NCBI GenBank assembly: GCA_965220265.1
Contig: CBDCPM010000004.1
Span: forward strand, 62,001-126,000
DNA length: 64,000 bases
Reading direction: 5' to 3'
Source of the DNA: Bin87 sp965220265
GTDB taxonomy: Bacteria > Chloroflexota > Dehalococcoidia > Lucifugimonadales > UBA3495
Under the pieces are notes generated by a model. The model ran no database searches. It saw nothing but the letters and a program-made list of their open reading frames with translations, and had not been told where the DNA came from. A program made the position numbers and the translations under genes. Of the stretch, positions 9,525 through 16,650 are shown piece after piece (the first letter of the stretch is position 1; the number at the start of each line of letters is the position of its first letter).

Positions 9525-10406
9525 GTTCAATCTCCCGTAAATCAGCGCAACGCAATGCGTTGGATTTGGATTCAGGCTAGGGAAGGGGTTGGGCGGTGTC
9601 AATCGCCGTAGTCACCTCTAGCCTGGCGGAGTGTGGCGGCTGCGCCCACTACATTCTGGGTCGATGACCTAATGTTCAGGTCGACCGACAATGTATTGCG
9701 ACCGTGAATTACACTTGCGTTTTTCGCCCGTGCGCTTTCAAGGATCGTATTACACGCAAATGCGCGTAATACACAATCAATGTAATTCCCCACCCATTCA
9801 ATACATGTACTCAGCAAAGCAGGGAATGCAATCTTAGATTCTGAGTGTACTTCGCCAAGGATCAGTACACTATCGGTTACGAACTACGCGGCCGCGCTCG
9901 AAGCACTGAAAGCCGTGTACCGATCTGATCTGACGGATGGTGTACTACAATTCGGTACACGACAACAATTTCGGAAGGGTAACGATTCAAGGGGCAGTCA
10001 TTCGGGGTATTGGTTACACCCCGTGGCGCAGAGGTCCGCTCTGTACCGCTACCGTCAACCTGGCTCCTAATGTCAACGACTCGATCGCAGCCAGGCCGAG
10101 TCCGGTACGACCGAAAAGGACCGCTCGATCCGACCTGGACCACAGACCATCAAAAATCGCAAAAAACGCCCGGAATTGGTGTCCCGCCTCTCAGCAACCT
10201 GGGCTGCCGTATGGCAGAATTAGCACGTAACCAATAGCGTTCTAAAAATTTATAAAATTCTTTTAGATTTGTTCTTTGGTTGCGCTTGACATTGGTCAAA
10301 TCAGCGAGTAGTGTAGCGCAAAATCGAGACCGGTAATTGAAAACAATGGTACCTGTGCTGTCGGCAATGGAATGTACACAAATAGGTACACTAACGGAGG
10401 TGCATC
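9525..10406. promoter_or_regulatory. Long AT-richer control region with clustered GTACAC/GTGTAC hexamers
   Basis: No coding frame is convincing over about 880 bases. The hexamer GTGTAC or its complement GTACAC occurs at 9845, 9865, 9915, 9940, 9955, 10374 and 10386. An inverted repeat GTATTACaCGC/GCGcGTAATAC lies at 9747-9772. The last two hexamers form a 12-bp-spaced direct repeat directly ahead of the small HTH gene's ribosome binding site. I infer operators, probably for the downstream HTH protein or another regulator. Confidence 0.5.
10286..10314 (+). promoter_or_regulatory. Candidate sigma-70 promoter with an overlapping operator
   Basis: TTGACA at 10286-10291 is followed after 17 bases by TAGTGT at 10309-10314, a strong -35 with a weak -10 for the small HTH gene. 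The -35 box is the left arm of the palindrome TTGACattgGTCAA. A regulator binding that palindrome would block the promoter. Confidence 0.5.
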
Positions 10407-10631
10407 ATGGCACGGAAAACCAAACTGATGCTGCGCGTAGAAAGGGAATTTGACCAGCCTCTGGAGCGGCTGCTCCCTGAGTTGGTCAATGACCAAGGGC
10501 TGACGGCGACAGCGGACACCCTCGGGGTGAGTAAGGCGACGTTGGGTTACTGGATGCTCAAGATGGGCATCAACGTGCGTCGCGTGGCGCTGGCCCCTGG
10601 AGAAGTCCTAGAGGTGAAGCGCACCAACTAA
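10407..10631 (+). CDS. Small helix-turn-helix protein
   Basis: The 74-residue product contains a helix-turn-helix in its middle third (TATADTLGVSKATLGYWMLK), with a short hydrophobic beta-like tail VRRVALAPGEVLEV. It begins with a basic stretch MARKTKLMLRVERE. ACGGAGG lies 7-8 bases before ATG 10407, an excellent ribosome binding site. The direct repeat GTACAC-N6-GTACAC immediately upstream suggests autoregulation. A similar small DNA-binding architecture is common in phage- and transposon-linked genes, but no element boundary is visible here. Confidence 0.72.
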   Translation: MARKTKLMLRVEREFDQPLERLLPELVNDQGLTATADTLGVSKATLGYWMLKMGINVRRVALAPGEVLEVKRTN

Positions 10632-10680
10632 TCGAAACCACTCTGCGGGCGGCGATGCGTCTCCCGCGGCGCAGGTGACA

Positions 10681-10715
10681 CATTGGCGGGCCACAAGCGA
10701 GCTGGCCCGTCAATG
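10681..10715. repeat. Inverted repeat after the HTH gene
   Basis: CATTGGCGGGCCA (10681-10693) faces TGGCCCGTCAATG (10703-10715) across a 9-base loop with one mismatch in 13 bp. No T-run follows, so it is a stable hairpin rather than a canonical terminator. Confidence 0.55.
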
Positions 10716-10749
10716 AGCCAGTTCTTCGCATCGGCGAGGGACGATGGAT

Positions 10750-10787
10750 CGCCCCGGCCGGTGGCAAATGGCCGGGGCGTTTCATTG
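10750..10787 (+). terminator. Probable Rho-independent terminator
   Basis: CGCCCCGGCC (10750-10759) and GGCCGGGGCG (10770-10779) form a perfect 10-bp stem with a 10-base loop, followed by TTTCATT. It lies about 120 bases after the small HTH gene and could end its transcript. Confidence 0.6.
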
Positions 10788-10910
10788 CCCGTTCGGGGGA
10801 GATACCCGCGGCCGAACCGCCCAGAGGGTAATCAAGCCTTTGACCGCGCAGAATCCATAGGGGCGCCCCAAACGGGACGCCCCTGATCGTGCCGGGCGTG
10901 AACGGGATGG

Positions 10911-12023
10911 TCAGCCGGCGAAGATATCCTCGGGCAGGAAGGCGGAGACGGTTATGTTAGGCAGGTCCACGATATTGCTGACGCGCAGGTCTACGGCGAC
11001 GCTGCAAATTATGTACGCTTGCTCGGCGGTCCACCCGCGCTCCTGCAACAGCGCGATCATGTTGAGCAGGGCGTTGCGGGCAGCCAAGGAGAGGCTGTCC
11101 TCGCCCTCCTGGGTGCCGTCGGCGCGGATGGGGTAGCCGAGGGTGGCGGTGAAGTTCCGGGGTGCGGCCCATTCGGGTGGCAGGAAGTACCCGGGATGAG
11201 AATAGCGCGGGAAGATTATGTTGTGCCGCGCTGCCTCGCCCTTGTGGATGGCGAAACGGACGGCCGCGGTTGCGCCCATTTCAATGGCCGTGATGCAGAC
11301 CTCGCCATCGCCTTGGGCGAAATGACCGTCGCCGGCGGAGTAGAGGCCGCCGGGCACGGAAACCGGGATAAACAGGCGCGATCCAGTGGTTAATTGCTTG
11401 GCGTCCACGTTACCGCAGTTTTCGCGCGGAGGAATGGTACGCAAGCCTTCATTGGCGATCCGGCCGCCGGCTGGTACAGCATCCTCCGGGTCGGGCGGGG
11501 CGGCCTGTCCGCCGCGGCGCACCCAGTCGGCCTCGCGGGCGGCCCAAGCGGCCATCTGTTCGTGGGAAGGCGCCAGACCGGCGGTGCCCATGAAGGACCC
11601 ATCGGGGATTCGAACACCGGAAATTTGCGCGGAGGTTGCCCAGCCATCGGCGATATCCCAGTGGACCAGGTACGGGTTCGTGAACAGGTCGCGGAGGAAC
11701 CCGGCGCCGGGGCGGTTGCGGGTCCAACCCCGAGGCTGGGCCGTTATGTCAAGGTATTCTATCTCCAACAGGTCACCGGGTTCCGCGCCCTTGACGTAGA
11801 CCGGGCCGGTAAGGGGGTGGCCGACCTTGGCATCTAGGCCGCCAAGGTCGGCGGAGGTCATGTTGGGCTGGATCTGGGAGTCGGAGGCATCGCGGGTCTC
11901 GAGGACTACCTCCTCGCCGGGGTCGGCCTCGACGATGGGAGGGATGTCGGGGTGCCAGCGATTGTGGCCTAAGTGGGATTCCTCCCTGAGGCGCTTGGCA
12001 CGGTCTATGGTGACGGTTTGCAT
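10911..12023 (-). CDS. Acetamidase/formamidase (FmdA/AmdA family)
   Basis: The 370-residue product matches the FmdA/AmdA family, which hydrolyses short amides such as formamide to the acid and ammonia. Typical segments are VEADPGEEVVLETRDASD, VYVKGAEPGDLLEIEYLDI, RENCGNVDAKQL, VPGGLYSAGDGHFAQGDGEV and AYIICSVAVDLRVSNIVD. ATG 12023 (MQTVTIDRAK) is chosen because GGAG lies 8 bases upstream; the frame is open to 12059. A TPP enzyme gene lies about 165 bases upstream on the same strand, separated by two palindromic repeats, so co-transcription is uncertain. Confidence 0.9.
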   Translation of the reverse strand: MQTVTIDRAKRLREESHLGHNRWHPDIPPIVEADPGEEVVLETRDASDSQIQPNMTSADLGGLDAKVGHPLTGPVYVKGAEPGDLLEIEYLDITAQPRGWTRNRPGAGFLRDLFTNPYLVHWDIADGWATSAQISGVRIPDGSFMGTAGLAPSHEQMAAWAAREADWVRRGGQAAPPDPEDAVPAGGRIANEGLRTIPPRENCGNVDAKQLTTGSRLFIPVSVPGGLYSAGDGHFAQGDGEVCITAIEMGATAAVRFAIHKGEAARHNIIFPRYSHPGYFLPPEWAAPRNFTATLGYPIRADGTQEGEDSLSLAARNALLNMIALLQERGWTAEQAYIICSVAVDLRVSNIVDLPNITVSAFLPEDIFAG

Positions 12024-12064
12024 GGTGGCATCTCCGGTGTACGGCGGGGAAAGTGGCAATGAAC

Positions 12065-12088
12065 AGGGGCGAATGATTATTCGCCCCT
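12065..12088. repeat. Dispersed palindromic repeat (GGGGCGAA hairpin), copy 1
   Basis: AGGGGCGAA and TTCGCCCCT form a 9-bp stem around the loop TGATTA. The same hairpin occurs at 23177-23204 and 46966-46989, and in a degenerate form at 12147-12168. All copies lie between genes. Confidence 0.8.
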
Positions 12089-12146
12089 ACGGTATTCGGT
12101 ATTAGCCTACAGCGAACATTTCCCGGGGAGGCCCCGGTTAGCGAGG

Positions 12147-12168
12147 GGGGCGAACGGTTTTTCGTCCC
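12147..12168. repeat. Dispersed palindromic repeat (GGGGCGAA hairpin), degenerate copy 2
   Basis: GGGGCGAA faces TTCGTCCC across CGGTTT with one stem mismatch, and CCTAC continues on the right as in the other copies. It lies 20 bases beyond the end of the following TPP enzyme gene, so it may also act as a weak terminator for it. Confidence 0.6.
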
Positions 12169-12187
12169 TACGCAGGCAGTACCCGGA

Positions 12188-13870
12188 TTACAGCGACCAG
12201 TCGTCGGGGAGCTCGGGAGTAGGCAGAGGCCGGATCATTACCTCTACGAGGGCGGACTGGCCTTCCTCGGTGGCGCGGATGGCGCGTTGGAAGGCAGGAC
12301 GGATATCCTCGGGATGTTCCACTCGCTCGGAGAAGCAACCGAGGCCGTTGGCGACCACGCTGAAATTGCCACCCAGGACGGCCATTTCCGGGGGCGTGCC
12401 GTTGGGGTTTTCCATGCCCATCATGCCGCCGCCGGTACCGCCGTTGTTGATGACGACGGTGAGAATGGGCAGGCCCATACGGGAAGCGGTTTCCAGATCC
12501 ATGCCGGTCATGCCGAAGGATGCGTCGCCGAGGACGTGAACGACCAGATGGTCGGGACGGCCAAGCTTGGTGCCGATGGCGGCGCCGACCGACCAGCCCA
12601 TGGCGGCCATGCCACCCATGGCGACGAAGTTTCGCGGGCGGGTAGTCTGCCAGAATGGAACCACGTAGCCGCGGCTGCCGCCGGCGTCGTGGAGGGCGAT
12701 GGTGCGATCGGGGTCGATGAGCTGCTGGAGTTCGTAGACCACGCGGTAGCCGTTGGTGGGAGTTTCCGGGTCGGTGAACCGGGGCATCCACTCGGCCTCG
12801 TACTTTTCCTGGCAGGCGCGAATCTCATCGACAATTTCCTGCTTGATGCCACCGGCGTTGGGGCCAATGCGCTGGCGGACGGCGTCTATGATGGCGCGCA
12901 GGGCCAGCTTGGCGTCGGCCAGCATGGGTAGGTCGACCTGGTAGGTCTTGTTGAGATCGGCCTGATCGGCGTTGATATGGATGATGCTGACGCCATCGGG
13001 GATTGGCCGGCCGTCGGTGCCGTTGGGCTGACGGAAGGAGTTGCCGACGGCGAGGACGACGTCGGCCTTGCGGTTGATCTGGAGGGCCGCGCCGGAGGCG
13101 TAACGGCTGCGGGGGTAGACGCCGCCGCCGAGGGAGAGGGGATGATTTTCGGGGAAGATGCCCTTGCCCATGATGGTGGTGGCGACGGGCATGGAGAGCA
13201 TTTCGGCGAGCTCCATGACCTCATCGGCGGCGCCAGCGCTCATGGCGCCCCCGCCGGCGTTCAGGATCGGAAGCTTGGCGTTGACCAGGAGATCGGCGGC
13301 GCGCTGGACCTCGGCATCGGCGGGGCCGGACTTGCCGGGGACACCGACCGGGGTGTACGCGAGGACGGAGTCGTCGGCCTCGGCGCTAAGGACGTCCTGG
13401 GGCATTTCGAGGACGACCGGGCCGGGGGAACCGGAGCGCAGTGCGGTGAAGGCGCGGCGCATGACTTGGGGGATGTCCTGGACGCGGGTGAAGGTGGCAC
13501 GCCACTTGCAGAGGTCATCGAAGATGCTGGCGGAAACCTCTTGCTGCCACTCCTGGCCGAGGTTACGCAGGGGGTGCTGACCCATGAGGAGCAGCACGGG
13601 GACGTTGTCGGCGTAGCAACCCGCGATGCCGGTGAGGCAGTTAGTTGCGCCGGGTCCGGTGCCGGTCATGGCGACGCCGACTTCACCGGTGGCGCGGGCG
13701 TAGCCGTCGGCGATCTCGACGCCGAGGCGCTCGTTGCGGGCGGCAAAGGGCCGGATGGTGGAGGACCGCAGGGGCCCCCACAGCGGGGCGAGGCCACCAC
13801 CGGCGAATCCGGATATGTAACGTATTCCTTCCTGTTCGAGGGCTTTGACTACGGCTTCCGATCCACGCAT
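12188..13870 (-). CDS. Thiamine pyrophosphate-dependent enzyme, acetolactate synthase/oxalyl-CoA decarboxylase-like (TPP enzyme 1)
   Basis: The 560-residue product has the three-domain layout of the acetolactate synthase superfamily: N-terminal PYR domain (1-170), central domain (190-330) and C-terminal TPP-binding PP domain (380-545). The catalytic glutamate is E47 in FAARNERLG. The cofactor motif is GDAS followed 25-30 residues later by NN (VVINNGGTGG). ATG 13870 (MRGSEAVVK) has GAGAGGTG upstream. No regulatory subunit (IlvH) is adjacent, which argues against biosynthetic acetolactate synthase. Two more members of this superfamily occur in the window. The reaction is not predictable. Confidence 0.85.
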   Translation of the reverse strand: MRGSEAVVKALEQEGIRYISGFAGGGLAPLWGPLRSSTIRPFAARNERLGVEIADGYARATGEVGVAMTGTGPGATNCLTGIAGCYADNVPVLLLMGQHPLRNLGQEWQQEVSASIFDDLCKWRATFTRVQDIPQVMRRAFTALRSGSPGPVVLEMPQDVLSAEADDSVLAYTPVGVPGKSGPADAEVQRAADLLVNAKLPILNAGGGAMSAGAADEVMELAEMLSMPVATTIMGKGIFPENHPLSLGGGVYPRSRYASGAALQINRKADVVLAVGNSFRQPNGTDGRPIPDGVSIIHINADQADLNKTYQVDLPMLADAKLALRAIIDAVRQRIGPNAGGIKQEIVDEIRACQEKYEAEWMPRFTDPETPTNGYRVVYELQQLIDPDRTIALHDAGGSRGYVVPFWQTTRPRNFVAMGGMAAMGWSVGAAIGTKLGRPDHLVVHVLGDASFGMTGMDLETASRMGLPILTVVINNGGTGGGMMGMENPNGTPPEMAVLGGNFSVVANGLGCFSERVEHPEDIRPAFQRAIRATEEGQSALVEVMIRPLPTPELPDDWSL

Positions 13871-13915
13871 GGTGCACCTCTCGTCGGTTGGGACGGCTCG
13901 GGTTCCGAGCGGCAA

Positions 13916-13945
13916 CGAGATTGGCACGCTGCGCTCGCAATGACA
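13916..13945. repeat. Dispersed repeat with core GCGCTCGCAATGACA, copy 1
   Basis: The sequence runs CGAGATTGGCACGCT then GCGCTCGCAATGACA. Near-identical copies end at 14126, 21296 and 23160, and a variant lies at 15184-15211. This class of dispersed sequence is common in Chloroflexota genomes. Here it lies just upstream of TPP enzyme 1. Confidence 0.75.
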
Positions 13946-14096
13946 GGAACCGGCCGGTGGGTAGACTAGCCGGGATGATAGGGCAGCGTGGGGGCGGGGT
14001 CAACCGGGCGGGAATTCCGACGCGTACGCAGTTTGTCATCGCGGCGAGGGAAGCACCACGGCAATTCGGTTGCCTGAACGACGTCTTCTCCGCCAA

Positions 14097-14247
14097 CGAG
14101 ATTGCCGCGCTGCGCTCGCAATGACAAGGCAAAGAGTGCTCGCAATGACGAGGGAAAGGGCGCTCGCAATGACGAGGGAAAGGGCGCTCGCAATGACAAG
14201 GGCAAGGGCGCTCGCAATGACGAGGGAAAGAGTGCTTGCAATGACAG
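14097..14247. repeat. Dispersed repeat copy expanded into a 24-bp tandem array
   Basis: A normal dispersed repeat occupies 14097-14126. From 14114 its 3' end GCTCGCAATGACA, plus eleven more bases, is repeated at exact 24-bp intervals (14114, 14138, 14162, 14186, 14210), with a partial copy at 14234. Copies differ at one to four positions. The surrounding 13946-14450 holds no convincing gene. Confidence 0.85.
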
Positions 14248-14450
14248 CTCGAACGCAAGTGGGTACGCGTCAGGGCAGCAGTTGCGGTGCGGTTCGGATT
14301 GAGGTTGGTTCGGTGGGGCAGACCGATGGGACGGCAAGGGCCCGGGCTAATGATCATTCTCGCCAGCGAATGGCAGCTGACTGAGTCCCTCGGCGGGGTC
14401 CGTATGATGCTGCGACGAGGGTCAGGGTGATCCTTCGGCAGACTCAGGAG

Positions 14451-14670
14451 GAGCGGAGGGCAGGCCCACGGTGAGCGGAGGGCAGGCCCACGGTGAGCGG
14501 AGGGCAGGCCCACGGTGAGCGGAGGGCAGGCCCACGGTGAGCGGAGTACGGGCTCACGATGAGCGGAGAGTGGGCTCCGGGTCAGTGGAGGGCAGGCCCA
14601 CGGTGAGCGGAGTACGGGCTCACGATGAGCGGGGAGTGGGCTCCGGGTCAGTGGAGGGCCGGCTCACGGG
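14451..14670. repeat. 22-bp tandem array with a 66-bp higher-order period
   Basis: Ten units of exactly 22 bp run from 14451. The first four are near-identical (GAGCGGAGGGCAGGCCCAC plus three bases). The next six form two copies of a three-unit block, 14539-14604 and 14605-14670. The array overlaps the last two codons of the PaREP1-like gene on the opposite strand. The sequence before it, CCTTCGGCAGACTCAGG, resembles another known class of short dispersed sequence. Confidence 0.85.
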
Positions 14671-15035
14671 GCCCTGGCGTTGAGGATTATGTTTACCAGG
14701 GATTCGATATCCGGCAGGTAGCCTTCGAGGTCTTCCTGTTCCATCCAATCGTTGTAGAAGTTGGAATGGCAGGACTGGGCCACGCCAAAGGTGGCGCGGA
14801 CGAATGGATTGTTGAGCTGCTCGGCCAACTGCAAGGCGGCGCGCCGACGGTGGGCGCACTCGGCGTGGGGCAGCCGGTAACTCTCGCAGTAGGCTTTCAA
14901 CGCCTGGCTGGTAGCCCCCCACAGCTTTTCCGCTCCCTGTACCGTGTCGCCGGCAGCGATTACCCGCCTGGCGTCGTCGAGCAGCTTTTGCGCCAGTCGT
15001 GCATGTTTATCTGCGGTGGGTCCTGGTGTCGCCAT
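14664..15035 (-). CDS. PaREP1-like (HEPN-fold) protein
   Basis: The 123-residue helical product resembles the PaREP1/HEPN group: LAQKLLDDARRVIAAGDTVQ, then GAEKLWGATSQALKAYCESYRL, and a C-terminal EGYLPDIESLVNIIL helix. No nuclease-type RxxxxH motif is clear, so enzymatic activity is doubtful. ATG 15035 is preferred over an upstream TTG. It stands alone between two tandem arrays, and its 3' end runs into the 22-bp array. Function is unknown. Confidence 0.6.
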   Translation of the reverse strand: MATPGPTADKHARLAQKLLDDARRVIAAGDTVQGAEKLWGATSQALKAYCESYRLPHAECAHRRRAALQLAEQLNNPFVRATFGVAQSCHSNFYNDWMEQEDLEGYLPDIESLVNIILNARAP

Positions 15036-15183
15036 CGGCAATGAAGTTCGAAGGTTGGAATACCCGGATAATAGGGCAGCACAATTTCAGGGTCAACCGC
15101 GTCGGTTGCTCACCCGCGCCCAGTATGTGATTGCGAGAAGCGACGCGTCAATGCCGCCGCCGGCACGACGTCTCCTGCGCCCA

Positions 15184-15596
15184 CGAGATTGCCGCGCTTC
15201 GCTCGCCATGACACGGGAAAGCCCGCTCGCCATGACACGGGAAAGCCCGCTCGCCATGACACGGGAAAGCCCGCTCGCCATGACACGGGAAAGCCCGCTC
15301 GCCATGACACGGGAAAGCCCGCTCGCCATGACACGGGAAAGCCCGCTCGCCATGACACGGGAAAGCCCGCTCGCCATGACACGGGAAAGCCCGCTCGCCA
15401 TGACACGGGAAAGCCCGCTCGCCATGACACGGGAAAGCCCGCTCGCCATGACACGGGAAAGCCCGCTCGCCATGACACGGGAAAGCCCGCTCGCCATGAC
15501 ACGGGAAAGCCCGCTCGCCATGACACGGGAAAGCCCGCTCGCAATGACACGGGAAGGGCGCTCGCAATGACACGGGAAGGGCGCTCGCAATGACAG
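15184..15596. repeat. 24-bp minisatellite, 14 perfect units plus variants
   Basis: A variant dispersed repeat (GAGATTGCCGCGCTTC, then GCTCGCCATGACA) begins the array. From 15201 to 15536 there are fourteen identical 24-bp units starting GCTCGCCATGACACGGG. Two 23-bp units with GCTCGCAATGACA follow, then a partial one. Because 24 is divisible by three, most frames stay open through it and give long repetitive false ORFs. There are no unique spacers, so it is not a CRISPR array. Confidence 0.95.
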
Positions 15597-16097
15597 TTTG
15601 AACGCGGTTGGGTACGCATCCGCGTGGGTTGCGATTGACACGGGAGGATGGCCGGCGTGGGGCCGGTCTGATTATGGATGCGATGTGGGTCGGGACGGTT
15701 TGGCGCCGGCAGCGGACAGGCGATTTCTGCTGCCGACGATGATTAGCGGATCGGTGTTTTGATCGGCTTCCTCCTGAGGCTTGGATTGGACAGGCGCTGA
15801 ATTTGAAGAGTGTTGACCAGGTTCCGAGCGGTGATCAGCCCTACGGCCGGAGGTTTTGCGCTGTGGTTTTTTGCTCTCATTGCCCATGCCCAAGGCATGG
15901 CGCGCTGTGGCGGGCGCGGTGGCCGGGGCGACTACACCGGGTAAAGTGGCCGGTGGCAGTCGCCCACAAAGGCCGGCAGCGACTTAGTGCTGATTGGCCG
16001 TGAACGCTCGGAACCTGGTCGGGACCTGAGTTTGTCGCCTGCTGGATAATTATAGCACAGGCGTTCGCAGGTGGGTAAGGGCGGAGGTATCAGATAA
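15597..16097. other. Intergenic stretch after the minisatellite
   Basis: No gene is convincing here. A minus-strand frame at 15672-15893 would encode a 73-residue low-complexity polar protein but has no ribosome binding site, so I leave it out. Confidence 0.4.
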
Positions 16098-16388
16098 TCA
16101 GCGAGGTGGATCTGGGACGGACCTACTGGTATTTGTCCCGGAAGTTGCAATCGTGGGGATCTCCTTGAGGAGGAATTTCAGCTCGGCGTAGGCGTGATGC
16201 CCCTTGATGACGTCGATGGTGGGTATGATCGACTCGCAGTCGACGAGTTCGGCCATTTTTTCGCTGGCCAACTCGTAGCGTTGTTCGTATTCCTCCACCT
16301 CTCGCCGTTTAGATGCGATCAAATCCGGCAGGTCGGTCGCGGATATGCATCGAACTGGAATGCGGCTATACGTTTTGAGGGTCGTCAT
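16098..16388 (-). CDS. Small helical hypothetical protein downstream of the DNA methylase
   Basis: The 96-residue product has a charged helix, KRREVEEYEQRYELASEKM, that could form a coiled coil. I do not recognise the family. ATG 16388 (MTTLKTYSR) has GGGAG about 8 bases upstream. Before the IS inserted, this gene began only 73 bases after the methylase stop codon at 16462-16464, on the same strand, so it was probably in the methylase operon. The second IS1380 copy now separates it from the methylase promoter by an extra 1.7 kb. Confidence 0.6.
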   Translation of the reverse strand: MTTLKTYSRIPVRCISATDLPDLIASKRREVEEYEQRYELASEKMAELVDCESIIPTIDVIKGHHAYAELKFLLKEIPTIATSGTNTSRSVPDPPR

Positions 16389-16650
16389 ATCGGTTTCTCC
16401 CACTGTCGATTTATTTGGGCCTCACCATGGGTATGGTCAACACCTTGGGATAACCAGATCGCTAGACCACTAGCCGAGCGGACTTGGAACGGACCTTGCC
16501 GCCGTGGACGGAAGGTTCGGCGCACCACTTGGCGGAGAGGCGGCGTACGGCTCGATAGATTTCCTCATCGAAGCCGAGGAGGTCGCAGATAACGCGACGG
16601 TCCAAGAGGGCGCGCACTGGGTCCGCGTATGCTAGAAAGGCGGGTTTTAG

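Noticed and set aside
15201..15596. CRISPR array
   Set aside because: The units abut directly with no unique spacers, and no cas genes are nearby.
15093..15641. Long ORFs with repeated RVMASGLS, HGERAFPC or ARHDTGKP units on both strands
   Set aside because: They are by-products of the 24-bp array, whose length is divisible by three and which lacks stops in several frames. There is no ribosome binding site or known protein.
16646..16650. Natural end of the methylase at 18339
   Set aside because: That stop lies inside the IS terminal repeat, and the ancestral frame continues on the other side of the IS.
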